64,000 nt of DNA, taken from the NCBI RefSeq assembly GCF_002263495.1, contig NZ_CP022753.1:5820312-5884311 (forward strand), read 5' to 3'. A program made the position numbers and the translations under genes. The notes beneath the pieces were generated by a model that did not search any database, had not been told where the DNA came from, and saw only the letters and a program-made list of their open reading frames with translations. Below, in pieces: positions 55,352 to 63,363 of this stretch. The stretch is from Nocardiopsis gilva YIM 90087. Its GTDB lineage: Bacteria > Actinomycetota > Actinomycetes > Streptosporangiales > Streptosporangiaceae. Within the stretch, counting starts at the first letter, position 1. Every line of letters starts with the position of its first letter.

Positions 55352-55774
55352 ATGACGATGGGTATATCGCTCTACTACACCGCGCGCCGCCAACACGGGC
55401 TCAGCGATTCCGAGCGGGACGCGGTCGAACACGTCCTCACCGAGGCGAACGAGAAACTCGTCGCGCGCCTGAACCGGAATCTCCCGCGTTGGAAGGAAGA
55501 CGGCACGGTCCCCTCATCTATCGAGGACGCGTCGCAGATCTGTGAAGGGCTCCATCTTCACCTCTCGGACGCCCCCGACGTGATCCTCGACGGCTCCAGC
55601 AAGGTTTCCCACGGATCATGCGGGATGGAACCTCTGATGGAGCAGGTGGAGTACTACACCCAGTGCGCCCTTCCGCGGCTCCGACAGGCACTCCCGGGCG
55701 CCGCCTGGTGGGTCCACCTCGACGACCACGACCTGACGTGGGACGAGGAGAACGGCGAATACTCACTCTCCTGA
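55352..55774 (+). CDS. Conserved-looking hypothetical protein in the mutY-TA scar
   Basis: A 140-residue soluble protein starting at ATG with GGACGG upstream; an ATG two codons later also fits. It reads MTMGISLYYTARRQHGLSDS, has an acidic middle with GLHLHLSDAPDVILDG, and ends ALPGAAWWVHLDDHDLTWDE plus a short tail. The ending resembles uncharacterised actinomycete proteins, but I cannot name a family. It lies between mutY and the antitoxin fragment and was probably brought in with the rearranged segment. Confidence 0.55.
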   Translation: MTMGISLYYTARRQHGLSDSERDAVEHVLTEANEKLVARLNRNLPRWKEDGTVPSSIEDASQICEGLHLHLSDAPDVILDGSSKVSHGSCGMEPLMEQVEYYTQCALPRLRQALPGAAWWVHLDDHDLTWDEENGEYSLS

Positions 55775-55931
55775 TAGCCCGTCTTCGGCGGCTCGCTCCC
55801 GCTGGGCGCGACGCCTGTCGTGCTCGGCGTCGATTTTGTCCAACCACGCCTGCGCAGCGGCGAGTTCGCTTTCGGTGACCGGGCCGAACTCCTCCTCCAG
55901 CCAATCGACCAGCTCGCGGAGGCGTTCGCGA
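55763..55931 (-). pseudogene. Truncated antitoxin, C-terminal fragment
   Basis: About 56 codons on the minus strand encode ELVDWLEEEFGPVTESELAA and AQAWLDKIDAEHDRRRAQRE, homologous to the C-terminal half of the intact antitoxin at 56553-56828 (ELVDWLEEEHGPVTEDEYAA). The DNA-binding N-terminal half is missing; upstream the frame runs into the antisense of the mutY fragment, marking a recombination junction near 55931. It overlaps the end of the orphan gene by 12 bp tail to tail. Confidence 0.7.
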
Positions 55932-56099
55932 GCCCGCTCCCCCGCCTGCGGCGACTGCCCCATCGCCGACAAGTGCGCCTGGCGGCTGGTCGGCAAGCCC
56001 GCCCTGGACGCGGTCTGGGACGAGCCGGTACAACGCGAGCGGGCGCTGGACGCCCTGGTCGACCCTCTCGACGACGGCCGCTACGCGCTGCCAAGTTGA
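55932..56099 (+). pseudogene. Decayed copy of the mutY 3' end
   Basis: This segment matches the mutY 3' end from SPAC-DCPIADKC onwards, to the stop. Compared with mutY it carries a 111-bp deletion between two copies of AAACCCGCC and a 15-bp deletion at a CTGGTCG repeat, both in frame. The first cluster Cys is lost. It has no start of its own. The end reads DGRYALPS instead of DGRYALPG. Confidence 0.85.
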
Positions 56100-56136
56100 T
56101 CCTCTACAGCCCCGTCGAGGACCACCTGGCAGCCGC

Positions 56137-56556
56137 TCATACGTTCCGGACGAGGGTGGTGTCAGGGACCAGTTTCTCCAGATCTCCCACGTCTGAAGTG
56201 AGGATCGTTACTTCACCCTTCAGCTGGCGCGCAATGACGGCCAAGACCGCGTCTATGGCGTGTTCGTGGCCGTGGAGCTGGGCGTCCGCGAGTAGGCGGT
56301 GGGCCGCTCGGGCTTCTTCCTTGCCGATCGCGACTACCCGGACACGGGAGAGCACCCAATTCCACCGCCCTTCGGTGGTCTTGCCGTCGCACGCCTCGAT
56401 GAGCGTCATTGGAGAGGTCACCAACTCGACCTCCCTTTGCGCCGCGAGCTTGAACCGTGTGAGCATCCTGCGGTCGCCGCGCACTGCCTGGGAGAGCGCT
56501 TCACTGTCGAGTACGTAGATCTGCAGCGGTTTGGTTTTACTACTTCGCTGCTTCAC
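56137..56556 (-). CDS. PIN-domain toxin (VapC type)
   Basis: A 139-residue PIN-fold ribonuclease toxin. The acidic catalytic set is visible as Asp17 (YVLDSEAL), Glu54 (MTLIEAC), Asp102 (AIDAVLAV) and Asp122/Asp125 (LTSDVGDLEKL). The GTG at 56556 overlaps the antitoxin stop as GTGA. Length and layout match VapC toxins, which cleave RNA and are neutralised by the upstream antitoxin. Confidence 0.87.
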   Translation of the reverse strand: MKQRSSKTKPLQIYVLDSEALSQAVRGDRRMLTRFKLAAQREVELVTSPMTLIEACDGKTTEGRWNWVLSRVRVVAIGKEEARAAHRLLADAQLHGHEHAIDAVLAVIARQLKGEVTILTSDVGDLEKLVPDTTLVRNV

Positions 56557-56828
56557 GCAGCGTCTCCACTGTGGTGAGCAGCGGCGCGCCGAGCCTCGTG
56601 TTCGGCGTGAAGCTCATCCAGTTCCGCCAGTCCAGCGGCGTATTCGTCCTCGGTAACCGGGCCGTGTTCCTCTTCCAACCAATCGACAAGTTCGACAAGC
56701 AGGTCATGGTCCCGCTTCTGACGGACGGCTTCGGTGACGTAGGCCGAGATACCTCGCTCGTCCACCTCACCGCGGATCTCCTCAAGGAGATCCTCAGGGA
56801 TCGTTATGGTCACTTTCTTCGTTGCCAT
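56553..56828 (-). CDS. Antitoxin of the PIN toxin (VapB type)
   Basis: A 91-residue protein. The N-terminal ribbon-helix-helix-like part is KKVTITIPEDLLEEIRGEVD with ERGISAYVTEAVRQKRD, for operator binding; the acidic C-terminus ELVDWLEEEHGPVTEDEYAA and the following Glu/Ala/His-rich end would wrap the toxin. The ATG at 56828 is preferred; one four codons earlier has poor spacing. It overlaps the toxin gene by 4 bp, the usual module order. A related truncated antitoxin lies at 55763-55931. Confidence 0.83.
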   Translation of the reverse strand: MATKKVTITIPEDLLEEIRGEVDERGISAYVTEAVRQKRDHDLLVELVDWLEEEHGPVTEDEYAAGLAELDELHAEHEARRAAAHHSGDAA

Positions 56829-56913
56829 ACTTCTGACCATACTCCCCGCCCACGCCTCCGCGCAGGGGTTCGCCGAATTCGCCGAAAGAACCCAGCACCT
56901 CCCCACATACAAA

Positions 56914-56949
56914 GAGCGGGCCCCACCCTTGAAAGAGTGGGGCCCGCTC
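56914..56949 (-). terminator. Terminator of clpC
   Basis: GAGCGGGCCCCAC and GTGGGGCCCGCTC form a 13-bp perfect stem; on the minus strand TTTGTATG follows. It lies 39 bp beyond the clpC stop and just upstream of the antitoxin gene. Confidence 0.85.
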
Positions 56950-56987
56950 CTGTTGGGACGGGATGCGGTTGAGCTGCGACCTTTCGG

Positions 56988-59498
56988 TTACTCGCTCTTG
57001 CCCGCCGCGGTCTCCTCGACCGCCGGGGTGTCGGGGACGGATTCGGGCTTCGGCACACCGTGGAAGGTGAACTTGGCGTCCGTGCCCTCGCCCTCGGCGT
57101 CGATGACGATGATCTGGCCGGGCTCGACCTCGCCGTAGAGGATCTTCTCCGAGAGCTGGTCCTCGACCTCGCGCTGGATGGTCCGGCGCAGGGGCCGGGC
57201 GCCCAGGACGGGGTCGTAGCCGCGCTCGGCGAGGATCTTCTTGGCCTTCGGCCGGAGCTCCAGGCCCATGTCACGGTCCTTGAGGCGCTCGTCGAGCTGG
57301 CTGACCATCAGATCGACGATGCTGATGATCTCATTCTCGGTGAGCTGGTGGAAAACGATGACGTCGTCCACACGGTTCAGGAACTCGGGCCGGAAGTTGC
57401 TCTTGAGCTCCTCGCTGACCTTCGCCTTCATCCGGTCGTAGTTGGTCTTGGCGTCGTCCTCCTTGGCGAAGCCCATGGCCGCGCCCTTGGAGATGTCCCG
57501 CGTACCGAGGTTCGTCGTCATGATGATGACGGTGTTCTTGAAGTCGATCGTGCGGCCCTGAGCGTCCGTCAGGCGGCCTTCCTCAAGCACCTGCAGCAGC
57601 GAGTTGAAGATGTCGTTGTGGGCCTTCTCGATCTCGTCGAAGAGGACCACGGAGAACGGCTTGCGGCGCACCTTCTCGGTGAGCTGGCCGCCCTCCTCGT
57701 AGCCGACGTAGCCGGGAGGCGAGCCGAACAGCCGCGAGACGGTGTGCTTCTCCATGAACTCGCTCATGTCGAGCTGGATCAGTGTCTCCTCGTCGCCGAA
57801 CAGGAACTCGGCGAGCGTCTTGGACAGCTCGGTCTTACCGACACCCGACGGACCGGCGAAGATGAACGAACCACCGGGGCGCTTCGGGTCCTTGAGCCCG
57901 GCCCGGGTACGGCGGATCGCCTGGGAGAGCGCCTTGATGGCGTCCTCCTGGCCGATGACCCGCTTGTGCAGCTCGTCCTCCATGCGCAGCAGCCGGGAGC
58001 TCTCCTCCTCGGTGAGCTTGAAGACCGGGATGCCGGTGGCGGTGGCCAGGACCTCGGCGACGAGCTCCTCGTTCACCTCGGCGACGACGTCCATGTCGCC
58101 GGCCTTCCACTCCTTCTCCCGCTGCGCCTTCTTGTTCAGCAGCTGCTTCTCGTCGTCACGCAGCGACGCCGCCTTCTCGAAGTCCTGCGCGTCGATCGCG
58201 GACTCCTTGTCGCGACGGACGTCGGCGATCTTGTCGTCGTACTCGCGCAGGTCCGGCGGCGCGGTCATGCGGCGGATGCGCATGCGCGAGCCGGCCTCGT
58301 CGATGAGGTCGATGGCCTTGTCCGGCAGGAAGCGGTCGCTGATGTAGCGATCCGCGAGCTGGGCGGCGGCCACGAGGGCGCTGTCGGTGATGGACACCCG
58401 GTGGTGCGCCTCGTAGCGGTCGCGCAGGCCCTTGAGGATCTCGATGGTGTGCGAGATCGTCGGCTCGTCGACCTGGATCGGCTGGAAGCGGCGCTCCAGC
58501 GCGGCGTCCTTCTCCAGGTGCTTGCGGTACTCATCGAGCGTGGTGGCGCCGATGGTCTGCAGCTCACCTCGGGCCAGCATCGGCTTGAGGATGGAGGCGG
58601 CGTCTATGGCACCTTCCGCCGCGCCCGCGCCGACCAGCGTGTGCAGCTCGTCGATGAACAGGATGATGTCGCCGCGCGTGCGGATCTCCTTGAGCACCTT
58701 CTTCAGACGCTCTTCGAAGTCACCGCGGTAGCGGCTGCCGGCGACCAGCGCGCCCAGGTCCAGGGTGTAGAGCTGCTTGTCCTTGAGCGTCTCGGGGATC
58801 TCCCCCTTGACGATCTTCTGGGCCAAGCCCTCGACCACGGCGGTCTTACCGACGCCGGGCTCACCGATGAGGACCGGGTTGTTCTTGGTCCGGCGCGACA
58901 GCACCTGCATGACGCGCTCGATTTCCTTGTCCCGGCCGATGACCGGGTCGAGCTTGCTCTCGCGCGCGGCCTGCGTCAGGTTCCGGCCGAACTGGTCCAG
59001 CACCAGGGAGGTCGACGGCGTGGACTCCGAGGAGGCACCCGTGGCCTGCGGCTCCTTGCCCTGGTAGCCATGCAGCAGCTGGATCACCTGCTGGCGCACG
59101 CGGTTGAGGTCGGCACCCAGCTTGACCAGCACCTGGGCAGCCACACCCTCGCCCTCACGGATGAGGCCGAGCAGGATGTGCTCGGTGCCGATGTAGTTGT
59201 GCCCGAGCTGCAAGGCCTCCCTGAGGGAGAGCTCCAGGACCTTCTTCGCGCGCGGAGTAAAGGGGATGTGACCGGAGGGAGCCTGTTGACCCTGGCCGAT
59301 GATCTCCTCGACCTGCTGGCGGACCGCCTCCAGGCTGATTCCCAGGCTCTCCAGGGCCTTCGCGGCGACGCCCTCACCCTCGTGGATGAGGCCGAGCAGG
59401 ATGTGCTCCGTACCGATGTAGTTGTGGTTGAGCATCCTGGCCTCTTCTTGCGCCAGGACCACCACGCGCCGTGCGCGGTCGGTAAACCTCTCGAACAT
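56988..59498 (-). CDS. clpC: ATP-dependent Clp protease ATPase subunit ClpC
   Basis: An 836-residue Hsp100 unfoldase for the ClpP protease. Two Clp_N repeats ([20 protein letters not shown] ... [20 protein letters not shown] and [20 protein letters not shown]) are followed by AAA module 1 (GEPGVGKT), the UVR/M-domain region ([20 protein letters not shown]) and AAA module 2 ([20 protein letters not shown]) with ClpP-binding loop and C-terminal D2-small domain. The ATG at 59498 is the standard start, with a ribosome site GAGCGACG upstream. It is essential in many actinobacteria. Confidence 0.96.
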   Translation of the reverse strand: MFERFTDRARRVVVLAQEEARMLNHNYIGTEHILLGLIHEGEGVAAKALESLGISLEAVRQQVEEIIGQGQQAPSGHIPFTPRAKKVLELSLREALQLGHNYIGTEHILLGLIREGEGVAAQVLVKLGADLNRVRQQVIQLLHGYQGKEPQATGASSESTPSTSLVLDQFGRNLTQAARESKLDPVIGRDKEIERVMQVLSRRTKNNPVLIGEPGVGKTAVVEGLAQKIVKGEIPETLKDKQLYTLDLGALVAGSRYRGDFEERLKKVLKEIRTRGDIILFIDELHTLVGAGAAEGAIDAASILKPMLARGELQTIGATTLDEYRKHLEKDAALERRFQPIQVDEPTISHTIEILKGLRDRYEAHHRVSITDSALVAAAQLADRYISDRFLPDKAIDLIDEAGSRMRIRRMTAPPDLREYDDKIADVRRDKESAIDAQDFEKAASLRDDEKQLLNKKAQREKEWKAGDMDVVAEVNEELVAEVLATATGIPVFKLTEEESSRLLRMEDELHKRVIGQEDAIKALSQAIRRTRAGLKDPKRPGGSFIFAGPSGVGKTELSKTLAEFLFGDEETLIQLDMSEFMEKHTVSRLFGSPPGYVGYEEGGQLTEKVRRKPFSVVLFDEIEKAHNDIFNSLLQVLEEGRLTDAQGRTIDFKNTVIIMTTNLGTRDISKGAAMGFAKEDDAKTNYDRMKAKVSEELKSNFRPEFLNRVDDVIVFHQLTENEIISIVDLMVSQLDERLKDRDMGLELRPKAKKILAERGYDPVLGARPLRRTIQREVEDQLSEKILYGEVEPGQIIVIDAEGEGTDAKFTFHGVPKPESVPDTPAVEETAAGKSE

Positions 59499-59753
59499 GT
59501 CTCGTCGCTCCTCACAGAGCGGTCCGGCAGGGACGGAAGCTCCGGCCCTCACTTTTCCGCATTCCGGCCCCACCGGGGAGTGAGCCCCTGTGGGGCGCTA
59601 CCGCACCCGTCCACCAAGCCGTCCGGTCCACCCGGACCGACCCGACAAACACATCCCGCACGGTGGCCGTCCCAGACCATCCGTGCCAGAGACTTTCCCC
59701 GACGATAGGGCGTTCACCCTCATCCAACTACCAATCGGGCCTTCAGTGTTCCA

Positions 59754-59771
59754 AGTACGCCGCAAGCGAAC
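59754..59771. promoter_or_regulatory. Candidate ClgR-type box upstream of clpC
   Basis: AGTACGCCGCAAGCGAAC fits the published actinobacterial ClgR motif (CGC...GCG arms) with one mismatch. It lies about 255 bp from the clpC start. ClgR activates clp genes in several actinobacteria; the assignment is inference. Confidence 0.35.
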
Positions 59772-59810
59772 GGCCCGTGCGCCCCCGGATGGCGAGGGCA
59801 CACGGGCCGT
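59770..59810 (-). terminator. Hairpin downstream of lsr2
   Basis: ACGGCCCGTG (59770-59779) pairs with CACGGGCCGT (59801-59810), closing a 21-nt loop that itself can pair weakly. It is 190 bp beyond the lsr2 stop. Confidence 0.45.
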
Positions 59811-60003
59811 GCTGTGGATACATGCGATGGTTTGCTCTGAGCGAACATCGCCTCGCGGGACTGGACACCGTCGGGGCCGGGTGATCCGGCGTTATTCCCC
59901 GTACGGGTCCAGAAGAAGCGCAGTGGAGTCCCGCACTGCCGCGGTGGTCTCCCCGCGGCCGTGCACCACGACGCGATGCACGCCACGCCCGCATCGCGTG
60001 TGA

Positions 60004-60336
60004 TCAGCGCTGGGCGGCCTCGTACTCGGCGACGATCGCGGCCGGAATGCGGCCCCGCTCGTTCACCTGCTTGCCGGCGGCCTTCGCCCACGCGCGGATC
60101 TCCGCGCTGCGCTCGCGGCTGGGGGCGCTGCGCTGCTGCTTGCGCCCGCGGCCGGCCTTCGCCGGAGCCTTGCGTGCGGCATCGACGTACGGGGCGATCG
60201 CTTCACGCAGCTTTGACGCGTTGTCGGCGCTGAGGTCGATTTCGTAGTTAGTACCGTCGACCCCGAACGCAACGGTCTCCTCTGCCTCGCCGCCGTCGAG
60301 ATCGTCGACGAGAAGCACCTGAACCTTTTGTGCCAT
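60004..60336 (-). CDS. lsr2: Lsr2 nucleoid-associated protein
   Basis: A 110-residue H-NS-like protein that coats AT-rich DNA and silences foreign genes. The N-terminal oligomerisation part is MAQKVQVLLVDDLDGGEAEE then ETVAFGVDGTNYEIDLSADN, followed by a basic linker AGRGRKQQR, and the DNA-binding domain ends WAKAAGKQVNERGRIPAAIV with the RGR motif inserting in the minor groove. ATG at 60336 with GAAAGG upstream. A candidate promoter lies 46-75 bp upstream. Confidence 0.95.
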   Translation of the reverse strand: MAQKVQVLLVDDLDGGEAEETVAFGVDGTNYEIDLSADNASKLREAIAPYVDAARKAPAKAGRGRKQQRSAPSRERSAEIRAWAKAAGKQVNERGRIPAAIVAEYEAAQR

Positions 60337-60381
60337 AGATACAAACCTTTCAAGAGTGCGGTGCGACGGCACCTTAATATA

Positions 60382-60410
60382 AAGCTATCTGGATAGCAGC
60401 CAGAAGACAA
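60382..60410 (-). promoter_or_regulatory. Candidate lsr2 promoter with internal dyad
   Basis: On the minus strand TTGTCT (60405-60410) lies 17 bp from TAGCTT (60382-60387), a TANNNT-type -10. The spacer contains the perfect dyad GCTATC-TG-GATAGC (60384-60397), a possible operator. Confidence 0.5.
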
Positions 60411-60557
60411 TTCTCGGCGCGGCACAAATCGCGCGGTCCGTGCCAGAGAGCCTCCACAGCGAAAAGCTCGGTACGACGCCCGATACCGCTGCCGCACCCC
60501 TGAGCGGGCGACAGCGGTTAACGCGGGGGCGCTGCCCCCATTCCCATACGTTGTCGG

Positions 60558-60833
60558 TTAGCGGTCAGCGGCGTCGGGACGGTCGGCGGGAACTTCCGAA
60601 GAAGACCCGTCCGCACCCTTTGCCCCGTCTTCTACCGCAACGGTGGTACTCCCCGCCGGAGTCGCGGTTGTGGCGTCGCCTTGCGTGGAACCCGTTGCGT
60701 CGTCGACTTCACTGACGAGCCGCCCATCCGACGTTCTCGGGGCCATCTCCTTACGGAGCAGCTTAACGACGAACGTACAGAAGACCGCCGCGACAACAGC
60801 AGGGGGGATCAGCGCCGACAAAATATCACCCAT
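60558..60833 (-). CDS. Small single-helix membrane protein, actinobacterial
   Basis: A 91-residue protein beginning MGDILSALIPPAVVAAVFCT, with one helix (about 4-26) and the basic KLLRKEMAPR after it, then a Ser/Thr/Ala/Asp/Gly-rich tail of about 55 residues. The ATG at 60833 has GGAAGGGGAG upstream. It lies upstream of lsr2 on the same strand, but 220 bp apart with its own promoter for lsr2. Function unknown. Confidence 0.72.
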   Translation of the reverse strand: MGDILSALIPPAVVAAVFCTFVVKLLRKEMAPRTSDGRLVSEVDDATGSTQGDATTATPAGSTTVAVEDGAKGADGSSSEVPADRPDAADR

Positions 60834-61771
60834 CGAGCGCACTCCCCTTCCTTGTCGTTACCTTATGCAGCAATTACCCCACGGAGGGGCGTGTTCGGGT
60901 CACACGGACGCTCCGACGGCGTCCCCAACCCGGCGCGAAGGGGGACTCCGACATCATAGACACCTTCCGCCCCTTTCCAAGACCCCTACGTGCGAGGAAG
61001 CCGGGTTGTCGGCCCGGGCACCGGTAGGGGACGCAATAAGAGGCACGGCGTCCCGGCGACTTCGCGGTCTCCCATATGCGTGGGGGTTCGCGACCGAATC
61101 ACCGGCGAACTGACAACGCTTCGTAGCCACATGCGAGCGGAATCACCCCCAAGAGGGTGGGGGATATGAAACCGGCGTCACTGAGCCAGCCCGGAGCGTC
61201 CGGAAGGAAGCCTCCCGCGACCTCTCGATCACAATCCATAGATTACCTGCCTCTATACCCCACTCTCACCCCGGTCGACGTGAACGCGCAAACGACCTCG
61301 GCAAGTTGTGGGATCGTGACTCTGGCGGTACCTAACGGGACACCATCTAAGAAGAGCGTAAGTCCCAACGGCACGCTACAAGAGGACTTTGGGAGGTCCG
61401 ACCCCAGGGTTGAGACCTGATCTGCATATTCACACCAAGTACTCACGGGCTCGCTGTGGGATTCCGGTCATGAACGTCCAGTCCCATGGGGCCCCCGTAC
61501 TGGCATTGACCTGCCCGGCGCCGGTGATTTCACTCACGCCCGCCCGGTATGGGGATCTGCGCGCCAATCTGCCCCGCGCCGCGCCCGCTCGTTCCGGACC
61601 GGGACGAAATCGACGCAAGGAACCTGCGCACCCTCCCCACCAGTTGTCAGAAACCACCGGGATTCATGCTCACTGTGGAGAAACCCACCGCCGATAAACG
61701 GAACGGACGTACCCGAAGTCGCCCGTGTTTTGATCTATGCCCCGGCTCCCGCCACTACGGGGTATCGCGGC
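60834..61771. other. Long intergenic region with no supportable gene
   Basis: About 940 bp between two minus-strand units. Short open frames exist (for example minus strand 61243-61446, 67 codons) but show no ribosome site and no recognisable domain. The composition is somewhat less GC-rich than the surroundings. It may hold decayed sequence or an untranslated region. Confidence 0.4.
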
Positions 61772-62296
61772 TCACTCCTCCAGATACACGAGCATCCGGG
61801 TGTTGCCGAGCGTGTTGGGTTTGACCCGCTCAAGGTCGAGGAATTCGGCTACGCCTTCGTCGTACGAGCGCAGCAGCTCCTCGTAGACGCGCGGGGAGAC
61901 CGGTGTGCCCTGGATGGGCATGAAGCCGTGCTGGCCGAAGAAATCGGTCTCGAAGGTGAGGCAGAAGACCCGGCGCACCCCGACCTCGCGGGCGTGCTCC
62001 AGGAGCTCGCTGACGATGCGGTGGCCGACCCCGTGCCCCTGGAGGGCCGGATCGACCGCGACGGTGCGCACCTCCGCGAGGTCCTCCCACAGCACGTGCA
62101 GCGCACCGCAGCCGACGACGGTCCGCCGGTCGCCGTCGTCGGCCTCGGCCACCCAGAATTCCTGGATGTCCTCATACAGGTTGACCGTGCTCTTGGAGAG
62201 GACACGGCGTTCCCCGCTGAACATGTCCATGAGCCGGCGGATGTGGACGACGTCTCGTGTCCGCGCGCGGCGGATGGTGACCTGCGTTATCGGCAT
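61772..62296 (-). CDS. argA: Amino-acid N-acetyltransferase (actinobacterial ArgA)
   Basis: A 174-residue GNAT-only N-acetylglutamate synthase, first step of arginine synthesis in actinobacteria. It reads VTIRRARTRDVVHIRRLMDM, then LYEDIQEFWVAEADD, VVGCGALHVLWEDLAEVRTV, AVDPALQGHGVGHRIVSELL, and CLTFETDFFGQHGFMPIQGT with KPNTLGNTRMLVYLEE at the end. These blocks match the short mycobacterial ArgA closely. Length is right for the class. Confidence 0.9.
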   Translation of the reverse strand: MPITQVTIRRARTRDVVHIRRLMDMFSGERRVLSKSTVNLYEDIQEFWVAEADDGDRRTVVGCGALHVLWEDLAEVRTVAVDPALQGHGVGHRIVSELLEHAREVGVRRVFCLTFETDFFGQHGFMPIQGTPVSPRVYEELLRSYDEGVAEFLDLERVKPNTLGNTRMLVYLEE

Positions 62297-62401
62297 GACC
62301 GAATCAGACTACCCACCCGCGTCGCCCGGACGCGGGCCGCCATCACGGAAGTCCCACCCGGGTTTGGCCCCGGGCGGGACTTCCCACGGTTCGGTGGCCT
62401 G

Positions 62402-62707
62402 TTAGATCAACTGCTTACGGGCGGCCCACACCACCGCTTCGATCGGGGTGTTGACGCCCAGTTGGTCGCATATGGCCCGGAGCCGACGGCGCAGGGTGCG
62501 CGCGCTGAGTTCGAGACGCCGCGCGGCGACGTCCGTGGTCACGCCGGTGGCGATCTCCGCCAGCAGCTGGAGCTCATCGTCGGTCAGTTCGACCGGCACG
62601 CTCGGCCCGCCTTCGCGCGAGGGCGCGGGGGCCGGCACCATTGTCTCGCCGAACGGCGGGACACCGGGATCCTTTACGGCACGACGTACGAGTGTGGCCT
62701 GTTCCAC
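62402..62707 (-). CDS. LuxR-type helix-turn-helix protein, stand-alone
   Basis: A 101-residue protein. The first 45 residues are polar and Pro-rich; the rest is a GerE/LuxR-type HTH: ELTDDELQLLAEIATGVTTD, VAARRLELSARTLRRRLRAI, CDQLGVNTPIEAVVWAARKQ. The GTG at 62707 is preferred because GGGAGG lies 5 nt upstream. There is no receiver or sensor domain, so partners are unknown. Confidence 0.8.
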   Translation of the reverse strand: MEQATLVRRAVKDPGVPPFGETMVPAPAPSREGGPSVPVELTDDELQLLAEIATGVTTDVAARRLELSARTLRRRLRAICDQLGVNTPIEAVVWAARKQLI

Positions 62708-63363
62708 TCCGTCCTCCCTCATCCATGGTGAGTGCGGAACAACAACTCGTCGCCGCAGGAACCTTGGGTGAGGTGAGGTACGAACCTCCGGACATATGCG
62801 CTCGGGCGCTGATGCGGACCGACGGCAGGTCACCGGGATACTCGTTCCCCTGGCACAGAAACGAGAAGTCGGTGTGGGCCATGATCCGCGGACCCGATGA
62901 CCGCGGTCTGGGACGGACAGACCGGGCGAGTGCACACACGGCGAGGGATGGGCGAACCTGCCGGAGCCGTGCTCAGCCATCCTCACTCGCCGTCACCTCA
63001 GATCCACTACGGCAAACAGGCGGAAAATCTCCGCTCGCTTCGAAACGCTAAGCGGCCGGGAACAGGGCGTCAAGGTCGAATATATTACTCAGAGTAAATA
63101 TAAACAGACGTTCCGTGACGTCCATAGAGAACAAGAACCTACGAAGTCGGCAGTGACCTGCGAAAATAATCTTCGGCTCAGACAGACCGCACGGACAGTG
63201 ATCTACCGAAGAGTATTCCGAAAGTGACCATGAAGACAGTGCTATGGCCTGGGGCTTTACACAATGACCAAATATCACGATCCCGCAACGCGAACCGCGC
63301 GAGCTCGGAGGTCATCTCACTGCAGGGTCGTCGATCCCGAGCGGCGGGGACGGCCCTGTGCCA
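62708..63363. other. Intergenic region downstream of lysS, locally AT-rich
   Basis: About 650 bp without a supportable gene; the only longer frame on the plus strand has no ribosome site and no known domain. The part 63050-63280 is AT-rich for this genome and includes an AT palindrome at 63081-63102. Confidence 0.4.
63081..63102. repeat. AT-rich palindrome
   Basis: Centred on TTACTC-A-GAGTAA (63085-63097) with flanking TATA runs, 22 bp in all. It looks like a regulator site or a remnant of AT-rich acquired DNA. Confidence 0.4.

Larger units (their letters stand above)
59499..60003. other. Intergenic region upstream of clpC
   Basis: About 500 bp holding the clpC promoter. It contains a hairpin (59770-59810, ACGGCCCGTG with complement) that probably ends lsr2 transcription, and a candidate ClgR-type box at 59754-59771. 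No gene is supportable. Confidence 0.45.

Noticed and set aside
61243-61446. 67-codon minus-strand frame in the lsr2-argA gap
   Set aside because: Composition is plausible but no ribosome site, no domain and no partner gene support it.
62728-63051. Plus-strand frame beginning MVSAEQQLVAAGTLGEV
   Set aside because: No ribosome site; the second half turns into Arg/Ser/Thr-rich low-complexity sequence.
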